A stretch of 64,000 bases of DNA, taken from assembly GCF_904846075.1 (NCBI RefSeq), contig NZ_CAJGZH010000002.1:620001-684000 (forward strand), read 5' to 3'. Source of the DNA: Psychrobacter glacincola. GTDB taxonomy: Bacteria > Pseudomonadota > Gammaproteobacteria > Pseudomonadales > Moraxellaceae. The notes beneath the pieces are model-generated. The model made no database searches, was not told where the DNA came from, and saw nothing but the letters and a program-made list of their open reading frames with translations. This document shows positions 9,781-18,451 of the stretch, piece after piece (position 1 is the stretch's first letter; every line of letters begins with the position of its first letter). A program made the position numbers and the translations under genes.

Positions 9781-11295
9781 TTAAAATAATAATTTCTGTA
9801 AAAATCCAACCCGTGAAATGACTAAGAAATCTAGTAATCCGATAGCGACAATCGCGATGATGGCGGTTGGGAATATGATTGCCACTGCTAACAAAGGAAT
9901 GGCAAACGGCCACCATATAGAAAAACTGAGACCACGGGCTGGTGGATTTAGTCCAACCTTTTCACTGGCATGACGTGGACGGCGTTGCCACCACATCATG
10001 TAACCGCTCACACAAATAGCAATAACCGATAAGCAAAATAGGACATTGACCAATACGCTCCACCATCCAAGCGTCCCCATATGAATAGCAATGCCTGCCG
10101 CCATAAATTTACCAAAAGCATTGTAATCATCAAAGCGGATATCTGCCAAAATATTGCCCGAATAACGATCGATATGTACCGTACGATCAGCCATTGGATT
10201 TTTCATATCATAGCTCATTGAGTCTTGGCTAATCGTCCAGACGCCCGTACTACCCTGTGGCAGATTTAATTGGTAACGTCCGACAAAACCAATCTCACGG
10301 GCAAATCGATCTACGGTATCAATCATAATCGGTATATTGGACTCGATACCATCCTTGCCAGCGACAGTGCCAGATGCTGGCATTGGTGTCAATTCAAGCA
10401 CCCAAGGCACATCTTTGGTACTATCCGTATTTAGTGCATCACTATGCGTGGGTGCTGTGGCTGGTGTTGCTCCATGAACGTGCGGCGTGGCTTCAGCGTT
10501 ATTCATATCCATACCAACATGATGTTGACTGTGATCAATGGAAAGCGGTATGGGCGCAACGCCCCATTTGCCCGCAGGAAACTGACTCCATGCCTGTACC
10601 ATACGCTCGCCCCAGATGCCTGCCCACGCCATGCCTGAAATACAGAAAAACAGTAGCAACACAGATATCCAACTGCCCAATGTCGCATGAATGGTACGTA
10701 TGAATGAGCGTTTTTTCTTATTATTTACAGCATCATTGGGTATAAGCATGGCTTTTAGTGATTTGCGTTTTTGCCACCACAAATACCAACCCGTTAGAAT
10801 CATTAAGATGGTTAATGAGGCAGTGGTTTCTTGGATATAATCACCGACTTTGCCCAATAGTAAATCAGCATGAATATCATTAAAGGTATAGTACAGACTA
10901 CTATTAGTCGGTGTGCTTTTAACGATATCAGCCGTATAAGGATTTACCGCAACCATATTCTCATGGCTGGCTGACTTAACTTGAAACAAGGCAACGGTGT
11001 CCGTATCACGAGGCGCGATATATTTCACCAGTGTACTGTTAGGTAAAGTGTTCAACGCATTTTTAGCTTGCGTAGAAATAGGTGTGGTAATTACTACTGT
11101 CATCACCGACTCTGGGGTGGTAATGGTGAGGCGATCGTCATCACGACCTGAGATGTTAGACATCAACAGCATGCCAAGTGCGCTGCAAGCTAGGATAATT
11201 AGGAAAGGTGCTATAAACATTCCAGCATAAAAATGCCAACGCCATACCGTAAAATAGCGTTGAGTATTGGTTGATTGACTTGTATGTCTGTTCAT
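9781..11295 (-). CDS. PepSY-associated TM domain protein, iron-regulated (PiuB-like)
   Basis: An inner-membrane protein of about 504 residues with four or more transmembrane helices: 'HFYAGMFIAPFLIILACSALGMLL' near the start, two central helices around 'LTILMILTGWYLWW' and 'SVLLLFFCISGMAWAG', and C-terminal helices. PepSY-type periplasmic segments lie between them, with a His-rich loop (HSQHHVGMDMN, TPHVHGATPATAPTH) that could bind metal. Start at the ATG 11295 (MNRHTSQ) aligns with the family; the open frame extends 48 codons further upstream without a family-like sequence. PiuB-type proteins are linked to ferric-siderophore reduction or utilisation. The position between two receptor genes supports this; the biochemical activity is not established from sequence. 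Confidence 0.8.
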   Translation of the reverse strand: MNRHTSQSTNTQRYFTVWRWHFYAGMFIAPFLIILACSALGMLLMSNISGRDDDRLTITTPESVMTVVITTPISTQAKNALNTLPNSTLVKYIAPRDTDTVALFQVKSASHENMVAVNPYTADIVKSTPTNSSLYYTFNDIHADLLLGKVGDYIQETTASLTILMILTGWYLWWQKRKSLKAMLIPNDAVNNKKKRSFIRTIHATLGSWISVLLLFFCISGMAWAGIWGERMVQAWSQFPAGKWGVAPIPLSIDHSQHHVGMDMNNAEATPHVHGATPATAPTHSDALNTDSTKDVPWVLELTPMPASGTVAGKDGIESNIPIMIDTVDRFAREIGFVGRYQLNLPQGSTGVWTISQDSMSYDMKNPMADRTVHIDRYSGNILADIRFDDYNAFGKFMAAGIAIHMGTLGWWSVLVNVLFCLSVIAICVSGYMMWWQRRPRHASEKVGLNPPARGLSFSIWWPFAIPLLAVAIIFPTAIIAIVAIGLLDFLVISRVGFLQKLLF

Positions 11296-11576
11296 AAATA
11301 TGACCTTTAACAATCTTTGGTTGCTCAATGAACGACCTAGACCTATTAATAGTAGTAATAAATCCTGTCTGCCTGTTGATCTAAAAGTTGATTCCAAATA
11401 GACGGCTGCATCATACGAGAAAAGCCTTGTAAACACCATTGCTTATAGTCAAAAATTATCGTCATATTAAGGCGTTTCCTCAATTTTCATGTTTGCATCA
11501 TAGTCATCTTAATGGCTAAAAATGAGGCTACTTCACTCGACATCTACTAAGGACGCTTTGTTTGTAAATTTTTAAT
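11296..11576. other. Divergent intergenic region of the PiuB-like and receptor genes
   Basis: No gene is supported. The region separates divergent iron genes; the only clear element is the Fur box at its right end (11577), which could control both, though it is 280 bp from the minus-strand start. Confidence 0.5.
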
Positions 11577-11595
11577 GATAATGATAATCATTAAT
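11577..11595. promoter_or_regulatory. Fur box upstream of third TonB receptor
   Basis: GATAATGATAATCATTAAT matches 17 of 19 positions of the Fur consensus, the best match in the window. It is 55 bp upstream of the start codon at 11650. Confidence 0.88.
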
Positions 11596-11649
11596 GTTAT
11601 TATTCCTTTTCTTTCGCTTTCGGCATTTGATAACTTACAAGGAAATATG

Positions 11650-13863
11650 ATGCGTTTTATCTCAACGTCTACATCCATTCGTCAAAAACGTTTAACTCTC
11701 GCGGTGCAACTGGGATTGGCAATGGGTTTGAGCCATGCAGCTTATGCTGAGACAATGCCGAATAACATCGAAAACAGTGTTGAGAACGACGTCGATAATG
11801 ATGTTGGTAATGATGAAACCGTGACACCATCGACCACCTTGGATACCATTACTGTCTATGCCGACAACTACCGCAGTACGGGCACCAAAACAGCGTTAGA
11901 TCCTAATGATGCGCCCATGAGCTATACGAGAATCGATCAAGCGCTATTGCAAAAACGTCAAGCAGACAGCGTCAATGCAGCGTTACGTTATGAGCCAGGG
12001 GTGAGCACTGAGAGTCGCGGTACGGTGTCTATCTTTGATGAATACAATATTCGCGGTTTTAAAACTTACTCCAATTTTTACGATGGATTAAGACTGCCCT
12101 ACGATGGGGCTTGGAATCTGATGCCGCAAGTCGATATCTACGCAACAGAAGCAGTCGAAATAGTCAAAGGGCCCGCATCCTCACTCTATGGCTATGCATC
12201 TCCAGGTGGCATGGTCAATCAAGTCGCCAAAACCCCAAAAAGCACTCAAGCAACTGAGGTACAGTTGCGAGTGGGCAATCAAAACCTAAAAGAAGTGGCG
12301 GTCGATACGACAGGACCTATCTCAGACACGCTCAATTATCGTTTGGTGGCGTTAAAACGACAAAAAGATGGGCAGATGCAGACCACAGAAGAAGAGCGCA
12401 CGCTGATCAATCCGTCACTGCAATGGCAACCGACAAAAGATGTGTCCGTTCTTGCCAATCTGTTTTATCAGGATGATCCAGAAATGGTGCCTTCCACCCC
12501 ACTGCCTGCCGTTGGCACTGTCTACCATGCCAGCTATGGCAAACTGGGCAGTGACGCCTATGCCGGCGATGAGTGGAATCACTTCAGCAAAGAAGTACTC
12601 ATGCCGAGTGTCACGGTGAACTGGAACATCAATGATACGCTCACCTTTAAACACATTCTGCGCTATACCGACGCCGACGCGCAGCAGCGTAATATGTACA
12701 ACAGCGGGTTTGTAAGTGGTAGTGATAAGATACTAAATCGCGTGGCCTACACCACCGATGAGAGCATGAGCAACTGGACCACGGACAACCAGCTTGCCTA
12801 TAAATTCGATACTGCTAATACTTCACATAACCTACTGTTTGGCGTTGAGTATCAAGAGACAGACAGTACTGCCATTTATTATGATGCTGGGGCAGATGGC
12901 ACACCAAATCTTGACTTATCCAACCCAGATTTTTCGCAAATTAATGCCGATACTTTGCCTTTAGAGGCTTATCGTCAAAATGAAAACATTGAACAAAGCC
13001 AGCTTGGTTTTTATATACAAGATGAAATGAAATGGCAAGATTTGATAGTAGTAGCAGGCTTACGTCATGATAACTTTGATAGTATCACTAAGCAAACCAA
13101 GGCTTCTGAAGGTGCCATCTATAGTGATAGAACCATTGACAATGATGCCTCGAAAACCAGTGGTCGTCTCGCAGCTATCTATGACTTTGATAATGGGCTA
13201 TCTCCTTATGCTAGTTATTCTCAGTCGTTTCAGCCAGTGGTCGGTAGTAACTTTATTACCAATGCGCCATTTAAGCCAACGACTGCCGATCAGCTAGAGG
13301 CTGGTGTCAAATATCTCTCTGCCAATCGCGCCACACAAGGAACATTAGCAGTATTTGATATCACTCAAAAAAACGTCGTGGTGGCTGATGAAATCAATTA
13401 TAGAAGTCAAACACAAACGGGTGAAATTACCTCCAAAGGCTTTGAAGTCTCAGGCAGCCATATGCTTAATGATTGGGTAGATATTGCCGCCAGTTATAGC
13501 TATACCTATGCTGAAATTACAGAAGATGAATTCAACCCTGAGGTGGTTGGCAATACCCCTGCGCAAACGGCGAAGCACAAGGCAACATTGTGGGCAGATT
13601 ATTATGCTACTGACAAGCTCAGTCTCAATGCTGGCGTACGCTATGAAGGCGGTATGCAACTTGATAAGCAAAACTCAGACGAATTACCAAGCGTGACGTT
13701 GGTAGACATTGGCGGTAATTATCAAATCAATCCGATGCTCACTGTCGGCGCGAGTATCAACAATCTCTTTGATAAGACCTATGTCGGCGCTTGTTATGAT
13801 ATTAACAATTGCTGGATGGGACCTGAGCGCCAAATGTCCGTCAGCCTAAAAGCCAATTTTTAG
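11650..13863 (+). CDS. TonB-dependent siderophore receptor (FhuA/FoxA/FhuE-type)
   Basis: About 737 residues. Two adjacent ATGs (11647, 11650) follow AAGGAAA; 11650 has the better spacing. The frame is open further upstream through the Fur box, but those codons are not part of a sensible signal peptide. Signal peptide ends 'LSHAAYA', then TonB box-like 'LDTITVYAD'. The plug has 'SVNAALRYEPGVSTESRG', 'IRGF', 'VEIVKGPASSLYGYASPGGMVN', characteristic of siderophore (hydroxamate-type) receptors; barrel ends 'SLKANF' with terminal Phe. It is followed by a siderophore-interacting reductase gene, giving an import-and-release pair. The ligand cannot be assigned. Confidence 0.9.
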   Translation: MRFISTSTSIRQKRLTLAVQLGLAMGLSHAAYAETMPNNIENSVENDVDNDVGNDETVTPSTTLDTITVYADNYRSTGTKTALDPNDAPMSYTRIDQALLQKRQADSVNAALRYEPGVSTESRGTVSIFDEYNIRGFKTYSNFYDGLRLPYDGAWNLMPQVDIYATEAVEIVKGPASSLYGYASPGGMVNQVAKTPKSTQATEVQLRVGNQNLKEVAVDTTGPISDTLNYRLVALKRQKDGQMQTTEEERTLINPSLQWQPTKDVSVLANLFYQDDPEMVPSTPLPAVGTVYHASYGKLGSDAYAGDEWNHFSKEVLMPSVTVNWNINDTLTFKHILRYTDADAQQRNMYNSGFVSGSDKILNRVAYTTDESMSNWTTDNQLAYKFDTANTSHNLLFGVEYQETDSTAIYYDAGADGTPNLDLSNPDFSQINADTLPLEAYRQNENIEQSQLGFYIQDEMKWQDLIVVAGLRHDNFDSITKQTKASEGAIYSDRTIDNDASKTSGRLAAIYDFDNGLSPYASYSQSFQPVVGSNFITNAPFKPTTADQLEAGVKYLSANRATQGTLAVFDITQKNVVVADEINYRSQTQTGEITSKGFEVSGSHMLNDWVDIAASYSYTYAEITEDEFNPEVVGNTPAQTAKHKATLWADYYATDKLSLNAGVRYEGGMQLDKQNSDELPSVTLVDIGGNYQINPMLTVGASINNLFDKTYVGACYDINNCWMGPERQMSVSLKANF

Positions 13864-13968
13864 GCAATGTAGAACTTACCATTACTAGAGAATATCAATC
13901 TTATAGAGTGGTCTCATCTCAAATGATGACCTAAACTATCAAATAGTTAAATGAAGGAAAGTATTAAT

Positions 13969-14712
13969 ATGGCAAAACCTACCCCAAGAATGCTAGATGT
14001 AATTGGCAGTAAATACCTCACGCCACATATGTGCCGTGTCACGCTTGGCGGTGCTGGACTGACTGATTTTCCGGCAGATCAAGAAAGCGCGTACATTAAG
14101 CTGATATTCCCTCAAGGCGATGAGGCTCGACCATTGATGCGCACCTATACCGTCAGCGTTCAACGTGATGACGAAATAGATGTCGATTTTGCGTTGCATG
14201 AGACAGAAGGCCCTGCTTCAGCATGGGCACGTAACGCCCAAGTGGGCGAGCAAATATTGGTAGGCGGCCCTGGACCGAAGAAGCTGATTAACAATGAGGC
14301 TGATTGGTTTTTATTGATCGGTGATATGACAGCGCTGCCGGCGATTACCGTCAATCTTGCCCAGCTACCTGCTGACGCACGCGGCTATGCAGTCCTTGAG
14401 ATTACCAATGAAGCAGATAAGCAACTACTCAAGAAGCCAGACAACCTTGACATTCATTGGGTGATAAACACGCATCCAAATGCAGAAACTAGCCCATTAC
14501 TTGATCGCGTTAAAACGCTTACGTGGCTAGCAGGACAACCTGCTGTTTGGGCAGCTTGCGAGTTCCATAGTATGCGCGCCCTACGCCATTACTTTAAGGT
14601 AGATCGCCCAATACCAAAAACGCATTTGTACATATCTAGCTATTGGAAAGTCGATAGTACAGAAGACCAGCATAAAATTGTCAAACGAGAGGATGCCCAA
14701 AGTATAGAATGA
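13969..14712 (+). CDS. Siderophore-interacting protein (SIP family ferric reductase)
   Basis: A cytoplasmic flavoprotein of about 247 residues predicted to reduce ferric siderophore imported by the upstream receptor. It has the FAD-binding 'MRTYTV' (~57-62), 'VDFALHETEGPASAWA' and 'GPGPKKL' blocks of the SIP/ViuB/YqjH family and the C-terminal family signature 'SYWKVDSTEDQHK'. I chose ATG 13969 because GAAGGAAA is spaced eight bases upstream; the ATG at 13951 lies before that ribosome binding site. The gene lies 105 bp after the receptor in the same direction and is probably iron-regulated with it. Confidence 0.87.
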   Translation: MAKPTPRMLDVIGSKYLTPHMCRVTLGGAGLTDFPADQESAYIKLIFPQGDEARPLMRTYTVSVQRDDEIDVDFALHETEGPASAWARNAQVGEQILVGGPGPKKLINNEADWFLLIGDMTALPAITVNLAQLPADARGYAVLEITNEADKQLLKKPDNLDIHWVINTHPNAETSPLLDRVKTLTWLAGQPAVWAACEFHSMRALRHYFKVDRPIPKTHLYISSYWKVDSTEDQHKIVKREDAQSIE

Positions 14713-14905
14713 TAAGCAATGACGTTTTGTATTTTTGAACTATTTTGAAAGCGGTTTAAATAATGATTGATAAATTTTGCGTTACTAATCATTACCCCAC
14801 TGCTTATATATTTTTGTTGGCTAAATAAAAGTATAGTGACAAAATATAGTGACATTGTAGAATATGAGCAGCTGGTGAGCTGCTCATAAAATGTGATCAC
14901 TACCC

Positions 14906-15574
14906 TTACAACCCTATCACTTGCATTAAATGCCCTGTCTTGAGATACACTGTAGCTCCTTCAGATCCTGCCTGTATTTGCGCATGCTCACCTGCTGGCA
15001 GACGTATCCAGCCGCCGCGCTGATAAACTTGACCCTCATCTATCAACTCACCTGCTAATACCAGTATTTCTGCACCGCCACAGACTGCCTCATTAAACAG
15101 TAACTCGCCTGCCTTGATACGCTGCAAACTCACTTGCTCATTATCACCTGAGAATAGAGGACAAACATCACGGCTGCCCTGCTGTTGCCAATGAGCCTTA
15201 TCTTTAGTATCGATAGCCACATAATGAGGTTCATCAGCTGGCATTTGACGTAGCTTGACGAAAATCACTGCGCCTTCATCACTATAGGGCTTGTGTCCTG
15301 AGGTCGGTGGATTGCGCAAATACCAACCTGCTGGGTAATGTTTGTCATCTGCAGAAAAAGTACCTAACAATACTAAAATCTCTTCACCACCCGGATGTAG
15401 ATGATGCGGAAAATAAGAATTGGGCGCATAGCGTACAAGGCTAGTGGCACGTGCTTTTTCTGCACCCACACGGTCAAGCATCACGCGCTCTACCCTATTT
15501 TGTGGTGACTTAATCCACTGGTGTTGCTCAGGTGTAAGGGCAGCGCGGCGAGTAAAGTCTGCATGAATAAGCAT
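14906..15574 (-). CDS. ChrR-like double-cupin protein
   Basis: The 222-residue protein has two cupin modules. The first carries the metal-binding HHLHPGGEE motif (57-65) with 'RNPPTSGHKPYSDEG' after it; the second (about 135-215) has 'GGAEILVLAGELID' and 'GGWIRLPAGEHA'. This resembles the cupin part of ChrR-type anti-sigma factors, but the N-terminal zinc-binding anti-sigma domain is absent and no sigma factor gene is adjacent, so an anti-sigma role is unlikely. It is probably a metal-dependent stress or redox cupin. Function otherwise unknown. Confidence 0.72.
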   Translation of the reverse strand: MLIHADFTRRAALTPEQHQWIKSPQNRVERVMLDRVGAEKARATSLVRYAPNSYFPHHLHPGGEEILVLLGTFSADDKHYPAGWYLRNPPTSGHKPYSDEGAVIFVKLRQMPADEPHYVAIDTKDKAHWQQQGSRDVCPLFSGDNEQVSLQRIKAGELLFNEAVCGGAEILVLAGELIDEGQVYQRGGWIRLPAGEHAQIQAGSEGATVYLKTGHLMQVIGL

Positions 15575-15698
15575 AAGCCATGTCCAAAAATAGTATGATG
15601 AGATGATCCTTTAGCAAACGTCAGATATGATTATTGAACGTTATCGACAGCTAAAGGCGCAATGATTGCACCTCGCTATTATAAACCTTACCGAGTTT

Positions 15699-16562
15699 TC
15701 AACGTACTAAAATCACAGGAGATAGCGTGCTGGCGATAATTTCTGTCGTGGTACTACCAAGAAATAATTGTTGCAATTTCGAATGTCCATAAGCACCCAC
15801 CACCATGATATCAATGTTGTTTTCTACCTGAAACCTTAACAAGCCGTCAACGGCATCGGAGGCAGATAAATGATGTGCCGCTACGCTAAAACCTGCGTCC
15901 TCCAATTGTGCCGCTACGGCGCTTAAGCTTTGTTTTGACGCGTCATTATGATTGCCTATCATGACGATATGACCTTGCAATCCTTTTAATACAGGACTTC
16001 TTGCAACCATCCATGCTGCTTTAATAGCCGTTTTGCTACCATCAAAAGCTATCATATATGAGCTAGGCTCTTTGAACGTCTCTGAGCAAATCAATATAGG
16101 AACGTCAGATGCACGGGCAACGGTTTCGATTTGGCTACCGATATTAATACGGCTGCTTTTGTGATCTTCACCTCGGCGTCCCATGACGATGGCACGATTT
16201 TCTGCTTTAAAATGCTCAATGGCAGGTAACAGCTTGCCGCGACGTTGATAGATACGAATATCGACCTGAGTAAAGTTACCTTGAATATGGCTTTTTGCGT
16301 CTTGTACCAAAGCATTGCTATAACTGTTCACTACCTTCGCTCTTTGCTCGTCTAACTGTGTCAATTCCTCCAATAAAAACTGGCGGCTATTGACTCCTAT
16401 TGCGCCTGACAAATCGCGTCTGGTCGAGGCTGGAACCTCACTCACATGCAACAACGCTACGGGTAAATTTAACTTACTGGCATACCATGCTGCATAGTCA
16501 CAAACCGATTCAGTCACTGCCGAGCCGTCTATACAGGCTAAAATGTGCTGTGATGTTGTCAT
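15699..16562 (-). CDS. Universal stress protein with two Usp domains
   Basis: At 287 residues the protein is a tandem UspA fusion. Domain 1 starts 'HILACIDGSAVTESVCDYA' and ends 'AIVMGRRGEDHKSSRINIGS'; domain 2 starts 'SSYMIAFDGSKTAIKAAW' and ends with the ATP-binding type signature 'GAYGHSKLQQLFLGSTTTEI' and 'PVILVR'. Both halves keep G-x2-G-x9-G(S/T)-like elements, so nucleotide binding is plausible. The family supports survival under starvation and oxidative stress. It is monocistronic in this window. Confidence 0.88.
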   Translation of the reverse strand: MTTSQHILACIDGSAVTESVCDYAAWYASKLNLPVALLHVSEVPASTRRDLSGAIGVNSRQFLLEELTQLDEQRAKVVNSYSNALVQDAKSHIQGNFTQVDIRIYQRRGKLLPAIEHFKAENRAIVMGRRGEDHKSSRINIGSQIETVARASDVPILICSETFKEPSSYMIAFDGSKTAIKAAWMVARSPVLKGLQGHIVMIGNHNDASKQSLSAVAAQLEDAGFSVAAHHLSASDAVDGLLRFQVENNIDIMVVGAYGHSKLQQLFLGSTTTEIIASTLSPVILVR

Positions 16563-16620
16563 ATTCCGTCCTTAAATTTAACGATTTCATCCTATACAGC
16601 TTTCTATACCCACTATAAAT

Positions 16621-16684
16621 ATGGTCACCGAAAAACATAGTTACCAAAGTACATGGTTACCAAAGTACATGGTTACCAAAAAAC
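16621..16684. repeat. Four tandem copies of a 16-bp unit
   Basis: The consensus ATGGTTACCAAAGTAC is repeated four times in register (starts 16621, 16637, 16653, 16669), with the outer copies diverged. It lies in a 313-bp gene-free region between the usp and DUF2058 genes; apart from it I see only AT-rich promoter-like DNA there. There are no spacers, so this is not a CRISPR array. Confidence 0.8.
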
Positions 16685-16875
16685 ATAACGGCAGAAAAAG
16701 CGTATCCATTGCCTTGATAATAACCAATTTAAACGGCTTCAGCCAGCGATGTGTGCCCACTTCTACCATAATTAAAAAAAGTCTTGTCATCGTCTAACAA
16801 CATGCCGTAGCGAATTTTGCTACAATGGTTTTTTAGCATTTATGATTTAAGTATCCTTATCTAGGTGATGGAATT

Positions 16876-17409
16876 ATGGCAAAAAATGCCCTACAGGCTC
16901 AGTTATTAAAAGCGGGATTGGTGGATAGCAAAAAAGCCAAGAAAATCAGCAAGCAGACTCAGCATGCCAAGCGTACTGGTGACTCAGAAAGCATGGAAGC
17001 GAAAAAAGCGTTGGCAGAAGCCCAAGCAAAAAAACTAGAGAAAGATCAAAAGCTCAATCAAGAAAAGCAACGTATTTTAGAAGAGAAGATGCTCAAGGCT
17101 AATATCGTCCAAATGATTAAGCAGCATCAGATTGCCGATACCAATGGCGATGTTAATTATCAATTTGTCGATAATGCTAAGGTCAAAAAAATCTTTGTCA
17201 CTCAAAAACTATATGACCAAATCGTCGCCGGTCATGTGGTGATTGCACGCTTAGAAGAAGGCTATGCCCTACTTCCTCGTCCGTTGGCAGATCGCATCGA
17301 TGCAAAAATGGAGGGCTTCATGGTCGTGTCTAACGATACATCAGAAGAAGTACTGGCAGAAGATGATCCTTATGCCGCCTATGTGATTCCAGATGATTTG
17401 ATGTGGTAA
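16876..17409 (+). CDS. DUF2058 family nucleoprotein/polysomal-type protein (YaiL-like)
   Basis: A 177-residue basic, Lys-rich protein. Residues 1-80 form a charged predicted coiled coil beginning with the family's signature 'NALQAQLLKAGLVDSKKAKK'; residues 85-177 hold the compact C-terminal domain ('YQFVDNAKVKKIFVT', 'YALLPRPLADRI'). This is the usual length and layout of YaiL/DUF2058. The biochemical function is unknown. It stands alone with a terminator directly after it. Confidence 0.88.
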   Translation: MAKNALQAQLLKAGLVDSKKAKKISKQTQHAKRTGDSESMEAKKALAEAQAKKLEKDQKLNQEKQRILEEKMLKANIVQMIKQHQIADTNGDVNYQFVDNAKVKKIFVTQKLYDQIVAGHVVIARLEEGYALLPRPLADRIDAKMEGFMVVSNDTSEEVLAEDDPYAAYVIPDDLMW

Positions 17410-17442
17410 CCGCTTAATTTCATCATACTTATGATATAAGCC

Positions 17443-17487
17443 AAAAGCCTTTCATGGACTATCCCAGTCTATGAAGGGCTTTTTATT
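17443..17487. terminator. Rho-independent terminator after DUF2058 gene
   Basis: AAAAGCCTTTCATGGACT and AGTCTATGAAGGGCTTTTT form a long stem with one wobble/mismatch and a five-base loop, ending in a T-run. Confidence 0.85.
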
Positions 17488-17580
17488 GTACGAAAAGCGA
17501 CCACCTTTAACCCAGCATTGCTGCTTTGGTTGAAAAACGTAACGATGCTCTGGAACAGTAGCATGCTTGAGGCTACGAAC

Positions 17581-17596
17581 TTGAACAACCACTCAA
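17581..17596. promoter_or_regulatory. TetR-type operator copy (imperfect)
   Basis: TTGAACAACCACTCAA is a 16-bp copy of a palindromic motif also found upstream of the AhpD/FrnE operon and the tetR gene at 28560. It lies 191 bp before the DoxX-like gene. Confidence 0.6.
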
Positions 17597-17650
17597 TAAC
17601 AACTACAATGCGGTTTATTAACCTACTGAGCGGTAATATTTTGTCTAATT

Positions 17651-17666
17651 TTGAGTAATCACTCAA
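17651..17666. promoter_or_regulatory. TetR-type operator copy
   Basis: TTGAGTAATCACTCAA has perfect six-base inverted arms (TTGAGT/ACTCAA). It is 55 bp downstream of a second copy and 120 bp before the DoxX-like gene. The shared motif links this gene to the TetR regulator 10 kb away. Confidence 0.72.
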
Positions 17667-17786
17667 AATAAACACTTTATTCATGCTTACTGCCTGACAA
17701 TAGTAGTCATTGCCAGATATTTCATTGATTAGACTTGCCAAGCTCTTTTGCACTCACTTTTAACGCTTATTAAGAATAAATAACTT

Positions 17787-18191
17787 ATGCCAAAACATCT
17801 CCCTCTTTCACTGTTATTGCTTCGACTGGGTATTTTCATTGTTTTTTTAGTCTGGACTTTAGATAAGCTGATTAATCCTGATCATGCCGCAGGCGTCTTT
17901 TCTAGTTTTTATGGTTTTGAAAGTATAGGCGACACCGTGTTTTATGTCATTGGCGCGGCTCAATTCATCCTCATTCTGTTATTTGTCACAGGATTCTTCA
18001 AAACTTGGACTTACGGCATTATCTTGCTACTTCATGCGATTTCAACGTTCTCAACCTTTGGCTTATATCTCAAGCCTTTTGATAACTTGTTGTTCTTTGC
18101 AGCATGGCCGATGTTGGCTGCGTGTTTGGCGCTTTTCTTAATGAGAGATTGGGATACCTTAACCTTGGGCAAAAAAGTTTCTTTAGCCTAA
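17787..18191 (+). CDS. DoxX-like small integral membrane protein
   Basis: A 134-residue protein with four predicted transmembrane helices (about 8-26, 50-70, 75-92, 98-118), the size and topology of the DoxX/DUF417-like group. The N-terminal 'LLLLRLGIFIVFLVWTLDKL' and the central 'IGAAQFILILLFVTGFF' resemble the family. Function is not established; DoxX relatives are linked to redox and sulfur stress. Two copies of a TetR-type operator lie upstream, suggesting co-regulation with the AhpD-like/FrnE-like operon. Confidence 0.65.
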   Translation: MPKHLPLSLLLLRLGIFIVFLVWTLDKLINPDHAAGVFSSFYGFESIGDTVFYVIGAAQFILILLFVTGFFKTWTYGIILLLHAISTFSTFGLYLKPFDNLLFFAAWPMLAACLALFLMRDWDTLTLGKKVSLA

Positions 18192-18451
18192 ACATCAGTC
18201 ATATTTATCGTTAGATTGGGCTGGGTTGAACATGCAAAAATATAAATACTAGCCTCCGAAACTCAAGCTCTATACTATGAAGACTACTAAGTTAGCTGTT
18301 TTATTGTATAGAAATGCACAAAGCATGCAAAAAACTTAACGCAATTATCGTTACCACTAACTTGTCATTACCACTAACATGGTCAAGGTTCTTAATCATA
18401 AAAGAATGACGATGACTTTAGCCTTCGCTCTACTACTTAGCCGGATATTTT

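Noticed and set aside
14906..15574. Anti-sigma factor ChrR
   Set aside because: Only cupin modules are present; the zinc anti-sigma domain and a partner sigma factor gene are missing.
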